Positions 23,925 to 34,879 of a DNA stretch of 64,000 nucleotides are shown one piece after another (positions within the stretch are counted from its first letter, which is position 1; each line of letters starts with the position of its first letter). The stretch comes from Macrothele yani (taxonomy: Eukaryota > Arthropoda > Arachnida > Araneae > Macrothelidae). The stretch covers positions 77,496,607-77,560,606 of the forward strand of contig CM077005.1 in NCBI GenBank assembly GCA_039090855.1, given 5' to 3'. The translations under genes and the position numbers were made by a program. The notes beneath the pieces are model-generated. The model saw only the letters and a list, made by a program, of their open reading frames with translations. It was not told the origin of the DNA and did not search any database.

Positions 23925-24240
23925 ATGCAAGGAGTAGTTTATGAAGTAAATTGTAGTTGTGGACTATCTTACATAGGTGAAACAGGTCGCAGACTAGAAA
24001 CTCGTACAGCTGAGCATAAAGCAGCTATAAAAAATTGCTCCAACAAGACTGGATTAGATAGGCATGTTAGAGAAACTGGGCACAGCATGGATTGGAATTC
24101 CCTTAAAGTAATCAGTTTCCAAAGCAATTTCCAAAAAGAAAACTGAAAGAAGGAATAGAGATTGAGAAAAATCAAAATTCCATCATCAATAACTGCAAAG
24201 GATTTTCCCTGCCTAACATCTGGCAGGATTTGTTGATAAA
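23925..24240 (+). pseudogene. PLE-2b right-arm GIY-YIG fragment
   Basis: The frame gives VVYEVNCSCGLSYIGETGRR through VISFQSNFQK, then a one-base loss shifts the frame near 24140. The last part of the domain (LPNIWQDLL) continues in another frame to about 24240. Confidence 0.85.
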
Positions 24241-25545
24241 TAACCTAAACCGTCAAGGTTAACCGTAACCGTCAAGGTAAACCGTAACCATGATAGTGAC
24301 AAGCAAAAAGTGACAACAACTAGAGAGCCTGAAGAAGGAGAAGAGTTTTCTCCGAAAATTTGCTATAAATGAAAAAATTTCCTAGTAAATTCCCATAAGT
24401 TGCTTTAGGGTATTATGGTGTTTTTTAAGGTTGGTTATGTCAATAGATTTTGTTTGTCTTATGAGCTTGCCACGTTCAAGTTTAGTGTTGAGGTGCATCT
24501 TACATCTCACCAATCTATGGTCACTACCTGTGTTGAACTTGTTTAGCACACTGCAGTCTTCTATGACGAATTTTTTGTTACACATAATAAAATCAATTTC
24601 ACTTGTCGTCCCATTTGGATGTCTTCATGTCCATTTCCTGTGTGGCTTTTTCTTGAAGAAGGAGTTCAAGATGAAAAACCCTTCTGCCTCTGCAAACTCA
24701 ACGAGTGTATTTCCACGCTGGTTTCTGTTGCCGTGACCGAATTTACCTACTGAAGTTTCATTCTGTTGCCGTTGCCCTATTTTTGCATTGAAATCTCCCA
24801 TAATTATTTTCAAGTGCTGCTTACCTTTATTATTTAGATGACAAATTTCCTCATAAAATTCTTCAATTTCTTCTTCAGGATGGCTTGTGGTGGGTGCATA
24901 AGTTTGAATAATCTGAGCCTGGTATCTTTTCGAGAGTTGGATAACAAGCCGTGCAGCTCTGTGAGAGGAACTTTCAACTTCTACAACTTTATCCTTCAGT
25001 TTCTTGTTTATTATAAATCCAACACCACTAGTTCTGCCAGTATCTGTCCCACGATAGTAGAAGAGATGTCCACTTTTCAGTTCGATGAGATCTTCTCCTT
25101 TTCTCCTTACCTCACTTAGCCCCACGATGTCCCACTTGATCTTTTGTAGTTCCTCTTCCAATTCAAGAAGCCTTGAATCAGAAGATAGGGAGCGTCCATT
25201 GTACGTTGCCAAGGTCAGCATCAGATGGCAGCCTAGTCCGGTCCTCCGGGGATTCTTAGCACCCTCTGCCTTCATGTCGCACTGGCCGCTGCCTTGGCCA
25301 GGTACATTCCAGCTGCCGGAGACTGAGGGCCAAGATTTAAGTTGTGGGGTCATTTTGGAGGGGTTTGGCCATAACTCACCACGCTGGCCAAGCGGGTTGG
25401 TGAGTGTGGGATAGAATTTCCTCTAATCCCGATGGTATAGTTATACCGCTATTGGCGGTCGTCAGAGCCCCTTTAGTAGGAACAGGATGCACCACGAGAA
25501 GGCGGGGTTGACATTTGTCAAGGAGAGGCTGTGATGTTACGCATC

Positions 25546-25892
25546 ACCTGACCTTACATATATATAGAACCATATTTTCAGGAACCCTTGTCTTAGAATA
25601 CCAGATTTCTAAGCAGTATAACAAAAGGAAGGGTGAAATGTTCTTCCCACAGTCAACCAAATGTCATACAGTTTATTCAAATAAAGTAATAAAAATATTA
25701 TGCAAATTGTAGACCAAGGCACAGAACAGTAATTTAATCTTACTGACTAACTCAGGATTACAAATTTTAAATAAAACTGAAAACACCTTTTGAACTGAAA
25801 TATGTTACTTCTAAAATGGAAAAAAAAATATGCTTAACTGTTAAAATAAATGATATCTATGTTAATAGTTAAATGATAACAAGCCTGCATGC
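25546..25892. other. No gene seen
   Basis: AT-rich intron sequence between RTE-B and LINE-D; nothing recognised. Confidence 0.5.
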
Positions 25893-26862
25893 TAAGAGCC
25901 TACTAAGAACATTCAGGATGGAAGGAAATACTGGTAGGTGGTTCAAAAAAAAACCTCTGAAGTAAGACAGGGATTTAGATTATCCCAATTTTTGTTTGTG
26001 GTCTATATGGATAAAGTGGTTAAAGCAAGTATCTTGGTTTTTCAGATGTTGAAGTAAATGGGTGTGACTCATCAGTTTGCTATGTGCTGATAATTTAGTG
26101 TTAATGTGTACAGTGTAAATGGACTACAGCATAATCTTTGTCACCTGAGCATGATATGGAAAAAAATTTGTGATGGAAATCAATGTAGACGAACCAAAAC
26201 CAATGGTTCTTAGTTGAAAAAATGACTGAGTTTGTAGTAAAATGTAAAAATGACTGAGTTTGTAGTAAAATGGAAGAGTCTAAACCTTGTCACATTTTAA
26301 TTTTCTTGGTGTGATTATTGATGAAACTGGAAAGCTTGATAATAGAACTGACAAAGCAGGGAAATGTCTTAACAGTCATAAAATTAGAATAGTTTCACCA
26401 ACAAAGAAGTTAGCTGCAGAACTACACTTTTTGTATACAATGCAGTACTTTTTATGCCTACTCTCACTTCATGGTAGTTACAGCTGGATGCAAAGTAAAG
26501 GGCTGTGTAGATGGCTAGAAACTGCAGATGAGAGAGTGCCAAGAGAGATATTTAGAAAAACTATGCGGAATGAGTGGCAAACAAAATCAAAAACATAGAC
26601 ATCCAAACTGAGATGGTTGCTCCTTCAGTAGAAGTAAATGTTAAACAGAACACATATTGAAATGGTGTGGACATGTGTCTTGAACAGGAGATGAAAGATT
26701 ACCAGAACAGGTGTTAAATTCCATGCCCACAGAACAAAAAGTAGACATGGAACAAAGCGAACTGATTGTGTGAAATCAGCCATTAGAGATGAAGGAAGTA
26801 ATATGGTAAAGACAGTAAATCTTACAATGGACAGAAAAAGATATACAAAGTAGCTCACTGAC
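25893..26862 (+). mobile_element. LINE-D, strongly decayed RT C-terminal fragment
   Basis: In shifting frames the order of a LINE RT C-terminus can be read: EVRQGFRLSQFLFVVYMDKV (25955, RT motif B), CADNLVLMC (26085, an altered YADD), then FNFLGVIIDETGKLDNRTDKAGKCL (26300, shown here in part), and degenerate remains of the C-terminal segment (HIEMVWTCVLNRR at 26655, TDCVKSAIRDEG at 26765). It differs from LINE-A, B and C. Numerous stops show great age. It contains a 28-bp tandem duplication at 26219-26274. Confidence 0.6.
26219..26274. repeat. 28-bp tandem duplication inside LINE-D
   Basis: AAAATGACTGAGTTTGTAGT plus eight further bases occurs twice back to back. Confidence 0.9.
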
Positions 26863-28814
26863 TTTAGCTCACCACAAATGGAAAACTCTGCAATGTACTT
26901 TCTTACCTCTTTTTAATTTTCTAAGAGATTTGAAAGATGCTACTAGTTTTAAAGCATCTTTGTATGTGTAAAAAAAAAAAAAAGACAACAAATTCTCATT
27001 TAAGAAAGAGCTTAAAGTAGTCAATATGAGAATGAAAATGGCGATGATACAAATGAAGTGAGAGAAACACATAAAATAGCGAACAAATTAAGATCACTAA
27101 ATAGTAACACTTCGTACTTGTTTTACATATATTGGTAGAAAATAATTGTGATACATTGCGCACTACATTAATGAAAACGCATTCACAGGTCTGATGTCTG
27201 ATAATGTTCCCCATTATTTTAAAATTTAGCAGCATAATTAAAGAAAAAAAAATAAACAAAATAAATCCAATTACTACCAGGTTGACACCAGGATGTGATT
27301 AAGGGTATCAAATATTTCACCCAGTGTAATGGTGAAACTTTTATTTTAGGGAGACACAGTTTGCTGTGGTGCATTGTGATTCATATGAGTTCTTGAGGGT
27401 TTCATACACATTTATATGTTATGTAATCTTTAAACAAACAGTTAAAGAAAAAAAGAAAAGATGACAATTGAAAGATTAATTCCTTTATTTAAACACTAGC
27501 TCTACCCAAAAATAATCGATGACATTTTCTCTAACTTCACTCTTAGCCTAAGTATTGTCGCCTCCTGTTATCTTCAGGTATCTCATGTTAACTAAAATAT
27601 AGTATCCTCCTTTCCCTCCTAAGAATAGGCACCAAGATATATATCCCCGACTTCTTTGTTCCTAAAATTGCCATTTCTCAATTCTTTCCTTTTATGACAG
27701 GCATAGAAAATCAGACATATAAACCTCTGAAATAGAACTACTTCATGTTCAAAAATTCTATCAGATATTCTGTGAGTTGCAGATATCATTAATTACTATT
27801 CCAAAAACAGTAATCAACATTCATTGCAAAATGTATATACATTTTACATATTGGTAAGCTATACAAAGAAGAAAAAAAGTTTATAAAATTTATATTAGTT
27901 TTTCTCATTGTCAAATGGCTGAGCATGTCAATATTTGACAAATGCAAATTTTAATCACCTGAAAGATTTCAAGTATAAAAAGAGTCTGATATTTTCACAG
28001 GTTTATTACATTTTATAATTTTTTTATTATATTTTCAATTAATTTTTGAACTTTTGATTTGAGTTCCAATGAATACTAGAACCGCTTGACTTTTGAACTG
28101 CCATCAGAATTCCAATGACAGCTGGATCTGTGCAATTTGAAAAATGATTCAAGTTTGACTTACAAATGTCTTGGTGTCAGAACTTTTGAAAAGCTACAAA
28201 TAGGATCCAGCTAGAGATGTATTCAGAATGCAGCCACAGGAGCTAATCGAATCTAATGACATTAAGCCTAGGAACCAGACGAAAAGAGCATTGGAGCTCA
28301 TATATCAAGAACATACAGTATATGGTAAACCTAATCTTATGTTTATATCTACTGACTGGAATTGTGAATCAATAATATTACCAAACACTGCTCATTTATC
28401 TGGTCATTTATTCTGTATAAAAGAAAATAAATAAACATGAAGAACAGAACAATAAAAATAAAAGTACACAAACACTTCAAACCTCAAAAAAAAAAAAAAA
28501 AAAAGCTGCAAAGAGAGTATTGTTAAAGGGGTTTTCATTACACACCCACGCATATATATATGACTACTAAAAAATTTCCTGCTGTCTAAAAAGAAGCTTT
28601 GGGAGTTACTAGTAGTATGAATACAGAATATGACAGAGCAAAAATTGATAACTACAGATCAGTGGTAATTATAACTATTTTTATTAAAAAATCTCTAATT
28701 GAGTAATGTATCCTCAATTCTGCTCTGCTGTGCATTTTTAGTGCTGATCATTTTCACCAATTTATTGTGCATTTTCAGTGCCTAGGACCTTCACTGCTCA
28801 ATCAATGACGATCA
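26863..28814. other. No gene seen
   Basis: AT-rich intron sequence with A-runs at 26970-26984 and 28484-28504. Nothing recognised. Confidence 0.55.
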
Positions 28815-31279
28815 TGGTTGAAAATCAAAATTTACACAAATTTTTCTAAAACATTCAACTCCATATGTTTTATTGTGCTTTTGAGTAAGTTCTGTGGGAT
28901 CGGTTTGCCTCAATGGGGAGCTCCGCTGGGCAACAATGGTACACACGACACCAACAAGGGCCTTTATAAATCTTGGAAGCTGCACAAATTTAAGCTTCAG
29001 TACAAATATTGTTGAGGTACCAGCTAGTTTTGTGTGACATTAGCCAGAGGACTCCAACTCACTTGATGATGTTCCAAAATCCTTAGGTGGAATGACCAAC
29101 TGGAACAGTCAGCTGTGAGCTGATTCCCTCACACTGATGTACTATCTCCGATTAAAAAGACTCAAAGGAAATATATAAAGGACTCAAGTGTGGGATGTGG
29201 TGGCCCTACCACACTTGAGAAGTATGGTCCACCATGGAATCGACCTGGAATTTCTAAACGGTGTACGAGAAAGAGATCTTTGCTGATTGAGTGTAAGATT
29301 GATGTATGGAATACTAGAGAAATAAATGGAAAAATTAATGAGGTTATTGAAGAAATTAATAAGTATAGATTGAATGTGCTGTGTGCAAGTCAAACTAAAA
29401 AAGCAGGAAATTGGGATAGAAGAAGCGAATGGAGTGGTGAGTGCGTGGTCTGGAGTGTTGGATAATGTGAGAAGACAGGCTTGTGTAGGTGTAATTTTAA
29501 GTGAAACAATGAAGAACAACTTCATTCACTACAGCTGCATAAGTGAGAGAATTCTTTGGATTCGTTCAAAAGTGAAACTTCAGAGAATAGTAATTGTTGT
29601 AGTGTATGTTCCTTGTGACTCGGAACCTTCTGACAGGAAGATTTCTGGAGTGAGCTAAAAGCTGTTTTGAGCCAGTTTGGTGCTAAAGAGAAAGTTTTTA
29701 TGACATGGGATTTCAATGCTAAAATAGGTGTTCAGAATGGGATTTCTCATAATGTTCTGTGTAAGTTTAATGATCCTTGTGTGAATGATAGTGGTGAAAG
29801 GTTAATTGAATTATGCATTGAGAATGGATTGTGTGTATCTAATACATTTTCCAACCACAAGTATATACACACATACACTTGAGAAAATCGTACTCTAGGA
29901 CAAAAGAGTGTAATTGATTTTGTTGTTTATGATCAACGACTGAAACACTTAGTTGTTGACACTCGTGTGATGCGAGGTGCAGATGTTGGCTTTGACATTA
30001 CTTGTTAGTGTCGTGAGTGAAACTGAATGTTGGGTGGAGAAAGAGGAAAAGGAAGAAGCCTGTGGTGAAAAGAATAAAGGTTGAAAGGCTCCCTGAAGAA
30101 CATCTGTGTCACTCTAACTTACTCAGAGAACTACTGAATGAGTTGAAGTCATGTAAGAGGGATGTAGAAAAGAAGTGGACATGTTTTAAGAACTGTGTTG
30201 TAACTGCTGCTGAAGAGGTCTGCGGTATTGCAATGGTGGGTAACATTAGAGGTGAAGCTTGGTGAAACAGTGAGATTACAGAAGCAGTAAAGAGAAAGAA
30301 GGAAGCATATTTGTGGATGCTGAAAGGTCAAATTTCTGTGGATTAGCATCGCTGTGAGAAGCATGAGGCAGCTAAGCTGGTTTGCCAGAGTAAGGCAGAA
30401 GATAAGGGAAAAGAAAAAAAATGGTGGAAAGGCGCAAATTGGCTTTTTGGAAAGATACAAAAGCCTTTTGGAAATACAAAAGACAGAAAATAATAGGAGA
30501 AATAAAATTCTAAGCTGTGTGAAGAATAGGACTGGAGACATTATATGAGAGCCCAATGAGTTAAGTGAAAAATGGGGTGAATACTTCAGTGAGTTATTAG
30601 ATGGTGAAAGCAAAGGCGATTCTCAGACTGAAGCAGCTGATGTTACAGTGAGAGAGAGAAGCACAATAGGGATCTCAAGAGAAGAGGTGTGTAAAGCTCT
30701 AAAATCTCTTCAAACTGGTAAGACTCAAGGAGTAGATGGCATAACTGCTGAGATGTTAAAATATGGTGGTGACTCTGTAATTGACTGGTTAACTGAAATT
30801 TGCCTGTTGTGCTGGGAGTTAGGATTGATCGCTCAGGATTGGAGGGATGCTATCATTGTTCCTTAGTATAAGGGAAAAGGTGATTAGATTGAATGCAAGA
30901 TCTATCGTGGTATGAGCTTACTTGGTGTACCAGGGAAAATGTTTCGTAAGGTTGTCATTGATAAGGTATGATGTCTTAGATCAGAGAAGGTGTGGGGTGT
31001 ACAGAGTGGTTTGATGCCTGGTAAGGGATGCACTAATCAAATTTTTGCATTACGCATGATGATCGAATAGTATCTGTCTGTTGGTAAGAAGGTTTTTTGC
31101 TGCCTTCATAGATTTAAAGAATGCTTATGACAGAGTAAATAGGATACTTCTGTGGAAGGTACTGAATAAATATGGTATTACTGGGAATCTACTTAATAGT
31201 GTGAAAGCCATGTACATTGGTAGTAGAGCATGTGTACTAGTGAATGATGTTGCATCAAAATGGTTTTCTATTGGAACTG
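28815..31279 (+). mobile_element. LINE-A copy A2, 5' part (split by a 15.2-kb hAT)
   Basis: The 5' leader resembles that of A5 (47615-48040). The coding part follows to RT motif A, then stops at TGGAACTG (31272-31279), where the hAT composite begins. The rest of the same copy resumes at 46519. The halves together give about 3.5 kb, a full-length LINE-A. Confidence 0.85.
29190..31279 (+). pseudogene. LINE-A A2 endonuclease and N-terminal RT, decayed
   Basis: Endonuclease: SECKI-like IECKIDVWNTREINGK (29290), SQTKKA, GVGVILSE (29490), altered catalytic motif TWDFNAKIG (29705; AGDFNARVG in sister copies), NGLCVSNTF. Linker and RT: REEVCKALKSLQTGKTQGVD (30680), MLKYGGDSVIDW, AQDWRDAIIVP, then motif A AAFIDLKNAYDRVNRILLWK (31100). 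Stops and frameshifts throughout. Confidence 0.85.
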
Positions 31280-31544
31280 CATACCTGCCAACTTCTCAGA
31301 ACAAAAATTAGGAACATTTTCAACAAAAATTAAGATTTCCTGGATGAATACTGAGAAGAGAGACACGGTTTATGGTAATTGGTTGCAATTCAACATTATA
31401 GTTTTAATATATGTTATAATTTACACATTATTTCACATGTTATGCATTACGATTTACAAATACATATTATAACTTTTACCATAATTAATTGATAAATTTA
31501 AATCAGTAAAATAGATGGTAAATTTAATTATAGACAAGCTTTTT

Positions 31545-32407
31545 CAGGGTTCCCACTCAAAAGTAATAAAAAAAAATCCCTGACTTTTCCAGGTTCTACA
31601 GATGGTTTTTAAAGTTTTCCAGAGTGGCATGTTGCAAAGAATTGTTATATTTCATTCCATTCATTTTTCTCACCAACACACACCTTATAAATTCTTTAAG
31701 TAATTTGTCTTTATAAAATTACCTGCTTTTTATAAATAACTAACTATGCACATTATTTTCTGTATGATAGTTCCATGAACTTTTGTGAATACTACCCACA
31801 TGGAATTTGTAAATACATTCCCATAGAAACAGGTCACATGTATGAAAAAACCTGTCAGTTGAATAGTTTCAGTTTTTCTATAACACAATGCAGCTAAGCT
31901 TAATGATGGAATGGCTCTGTTCAAAGAAACATTGTTTCAAGAGAACCAACAGACAAAGGACTTTGATCCATCATTTGGTTGGTTCTCTTGTGAAGTGTTT
32001 CTTCAAGCAGAAGCCATTGTGCCTAATTGTTCCATGTTATAACAACTGCCTGCAGAAATTGAACAAAAGCTTAATAACTGGCAATTTTAAAAATTCAATT
32101 TTGCATCTTTTTTTAGAGAATAAAGGAAATACTTAATATAACTGAAAGTAAGATCTACCAAATTCTAGGCAGGCAGTAATTGCAAGCAAAAGTTTGAAAT
32201 CTTGAAAAAATAAGTTTTTTTTTTTTTGGCAAAATAAAGTATCCATTGATTTTTACCAATAAAAAAAGGGGTAATTTTCCCTGAGTTTTCCCTGATTTTT
32301 ACAAAAAAGGGTAATTTTTCCTGAGTTTTCCCTGATTTTTGGAACCATTTTCAAATTCCCTGAGAATTCCAGGTTTTCCCTGTTTTCCAGGTTGAGTGGG
32401 AACCCTG
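31545..32407. mobile_element. MITE-like element with CAGGGTTCCCACTCA terminal repeats
   Basis: CAGGGTTCCCACTCAA begins at 31545 and its reverse complement TTGAGTGGGAACCCTG ends at 32407. Near the right end are repeats of the phrase TTTTCCCTGA/GGGAAA and 'CAGGTTTTCCCTG'. No transposase inside. CAGGG ends suggest a hAT-type MITE, but the flanks (AGCTTTTT and TTTTTTGT) do not give a clear 8-bp duplication. Confidence 0.65.
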
Positions 32408-32689
32408 TTTTTTGTAAACTTGTACAAAGTATAACACTGATTTGGATTTTTTTTTTTAAATTGACTGCAGCTACAGATATGAATTTCCTAAAAATATGAA
32501 GCAGTTTTTTTTTATATACACTCATCAAATCTAAGAGAGTCATATTACTTAGTCCTGCAAGCAGTCTACTGATTTTTTACATAAGAAGTAGAAGCTCTGG
32601 AGAGAAAGATGTTGTCAAATGTTGTTTCAAAGCAGCGTCTTGACTGCCATGACTTTACAATGAGCATGTTTTCCAACATGTCATCTGAC

Positions 32690-33890
32690 AATTAACTCCT
32701 GAATTCGTTTCTTGTTTTCCTGACAACACTAAAAACTCTCTCACATTCTGCACTGCTGTGTGGAAAACAGAGAATAGACAGCATCACTTTTGATACTCTG
32801 TTGAATTTTGGCTGACCAGTTTCATTTCTCACTTGGCCAACTGCAGTCCACTGTAAATCAGCCCACTCTTCTTCTAAAATACTTTGGGGTAAATTTTCCA
32901 TCTGAAGTTCATAGAATTCGAACTGAAGGGCATCAATCGCTTCATCAACTGTTTCACTTTCTTTCTTGAGCAGCCCGACAGGAAATTTTTCTTTGAATTT
33001 CAAACTGGAAAAGGATGCATTTTCAATGTTTGCTAAATGTGCGACTTTAGCATTCACCAAAACTGGACTTTCCAATGGAAATTTGTGGCGAATATAGTCA
33101 CATGCTGAGGCAAAATATTTTCTCACAACACTGAAAAAAACACACTTGTCACCTTGTTGGATGCTCTCAACAGCCTTCGATGCTGCATGGCCAATAATTA
33201 AATCATTGTCCTATCTTTGATTTTCTCGAGAATGTTATTCAGTCAAGAGAGGTGATGAACACTGTATGATTACTGCAGGCTTCACAAACTTTGAAAGTAT
33301 ATCTTTCAGTAAATTCATCCATAAAGCCTGCAGAACATGGATACATGGTGCTGCCTGTTGCAGGGTTACATTGGTTTTTCCAAATACTGGAACAGTATGC
33401 ATGAGAAACAAGCAAAAGACCTTATTTACATCTCCTGTTAAAAAATAAAAGATCCTTTCTTCCCCCAAGAAGAAGCAGTTTTTTTGTTGTTGTTGTTCTT
33501 TTCTATATGAAGATCCTGCTGCTTCATAATTTGGTCTTTTTTTACAGCTTGTTTTATTGGAATCAGTTTTGCTCTTCTTAACTGCTGAGTTTTTATCAAT
33601 GCAGGGAGACACACCAGAAGCAGCAGTTTTTTTCGGAATGCAGTAGATATCCAGAGATGAGGGTAATTTTTTGCTTCCCGTGACTTCATCTTTGAAAAAA
33701 GAAACCAGTGGTTCCCATTGTTCAGTCAAACGTTGCAAGCACCTTCCAACTGAAAGCCCATGTACAAACATGCTTAACATAGTCCGTACACTTTTACAGA
33801 AAATAAATTCCAGGAATTTTCCAGGAGTCCACAAAAAAATTTCAGGAGCCCAAACTTTCACTAGAATCACAGTGCTTTGTTGCCTATATT
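32690..33890 (-). pseudogene. hAT transposase, C-terminal half
   Basis: Minus strand. From the N-terminal side: LSVGRCLQRLTEQWEPLVSFF (33740), a low-complexity Lys/Ser part, FLTGDVNKVFCLFLMHTVPVFGKTN (33430), then ACDYIRHKFPLESPVL (33100) and at the end the hAT dimerisation signature PHSSAECERVFSVVRKTRNEF (32700-32760). Frameshifts near 33490 and 33200. The N-terminal half of the protein is at 42400-43326. The segment around 33800 (TGGACTCCTGG on the minus strand) resembles short strings at 42170 and 42360 at the other side of the break. Confidence 0.75.
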
Positions 33891-33944
33891 GTAAATTGCG
33901 GTGAAGTTTACTACTACTACTACTTTTAAAACAAATTTTTTTTT

Positions 33945-34168
33945 TATTTGGTGTTTCAAGGTTTATTGACTACCATGTGCAACTCTGGGTGCTAAAATTA
34001 GTCACACATTTCTAATTTAGGGCCACTTGTTGCAGAGAAGGGACAGAGCCAGTGCCATCAGACAAATATACCACCCATACCTCATATGGGACTTGAAACC
34101 AGGCCCACCTTTGGTGAATGGTCAGAGAAAATGCATCAGACCATTTGGCCACTGGGGAGGCACTACAC
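33945..34168 (-). mobile_element. tRNA-derived SINE candidate
   Basis: On the minus strand TGGCCAAATGG (about 34140-34150) fits the Pol III A-box consensus TRGCNNARNGG exactly. About 45 bases downstream GTTTCAAGTCC fits the B box GGTTCRANYCC at 10 of 11 positions. The head resembles a tRNA (CCCCAGTGGCCAAATGGTCT). A tRNA-unrelated body follows and ends near a T-run (33936-33949 on the plus strand), the A tail expected of a SINE. Only one copy is in the window. Confidence 0.6.
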
Positions 34169-34879
34169 ATTTAGAATACATCGACTGAAAATGGAAAATA
34201 TATATACACATTAGTTAAGATGGGACATTCTGATTGATTAAAACCTCAAACATGCTTCCTTGCATTTCTGAAACAAACAAAACAAAATAAATATATGCAT
34301 GATACTGACAATTTTCTTTCCTGTATCACAATATTTTTTTACAGTGCCTACAATCAGAGTGCAGGCACTGAGCTAAAGTGAAAGACCCCAAAGCATTCAC
34401 ACAGCATGAATCATGTAAACCTCAGTGACACTGTGCATCAGCAAGCTTCACAGGATTCAGTTTTTTTTTTTTTTTTTTTTTTTTATCCACTTTGATAAAA
34501 ACCTAAAACGCAGGATATTCCACACTCTGGAATTCAATAAATTAGATTGAAATAAGAACCCAAAAAGCTGAAAACATCCTTTTGGGGAACCAGGAAAAGA
34601 AAAGAAAAAAAAAGATTCTGTTTTTATTTGTATAAAAATATTCCGAACTTTCTATTTACAATATGTAACATGCCTTCATTGGTTCATTGGATAGCAGACA
34701 GCGAAATATTTATGTTTCTGTACTTAGTATGAGGGGAAACATTTAAATGCATATTTTTGCAAACATGTACTTTACCTTCTCTACCTGGTTTCTTTTTTAT
34801 ATTGTTTCTTTTTGACACTTCACTTTTGAAAAATGTCTACTCATTAAAAATTTTGGGTAATTTAATACATGAAACTGTT
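34169..34879. other. No gene seen
   Basis: AT-rich; includes a T run at 34460-34483. Nothing recognised. Confidence 0.5.

Larger units (their letters stand above)
23274..24408. mobile_element. PLE-2 copy b: inverted dimer inserted in RTE-B
   Basis: The left arm (23274-~23860, minus) and right arm (~23868-24408, plus) both carry the GIY-YIG domain and 3' region of PLE-2; neither has the RT. The flanking duplication GGTATTATGGT is at 23263-23273 and 24409-24419. As in copy a, only the left end has the tail starting TCTTTGAATAAAG, and the right end stops at TTGCTTTAG. The junction is AT-rich. Both arms have small frameshifts in the endonuclease. Confidence 0.9.
21247..25353 (-). pseudogene. RTE-B copy 1 endonuclease-reverse transcriptase, two nonsense codons plus PLE insert
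   Basis: All coding blocks lie in one minus frame. The endonuclease has LATYNGRSLSSDSRL, IVGLSEVRRKGED, the catalytic MGDFNAKIG (about 24790) and GSDHRLV (about 24530). RT has KAPGEDGIT, NYRPISLLSVVYKIFTK (about 22500), motif A AFIDYEKAFDSV (about 22300), motif B GVRQGDTISPKLF and motif C RFADDVVIF (about 22000). A C-terminal RTE segment (KWQWAGHTARR, RRRPHGRWVDEI) follows. The only other lesions seen are TGA at 24625-24627 (a Trp codon in related copies) and TAG at 22387-22389 (Tyr in copy 2). About 987 codons remain once the insert is discounted, close to the family's normal length. Confidence 0.87.
21228..25545 (-). mobile_element. RTE-B copy 1, near-intact RTE-clade LINE interrupted by a PLE
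   Basis: The 3' end is a (TGA/ATG)n tail (21228-21245 on the plus strand ATC repeats), typical of RTE elements. The 5' end is set by a GC-richer leader to about 25545. The PLE-2 dimer at 23274-24408 interrupts it with an 11-base duplication GGTATTATGGT. Without the insert the element is about 3.2 kb, the usual RTE size. The second copy at 59090-61967 confirms the uninterrupted order. Confidence 0.87.

Noticed and set aside
28228..28434. 68-residue frame in the intron
   Set aside because: No domain, no splice context and no relatives recognised; chance frame.
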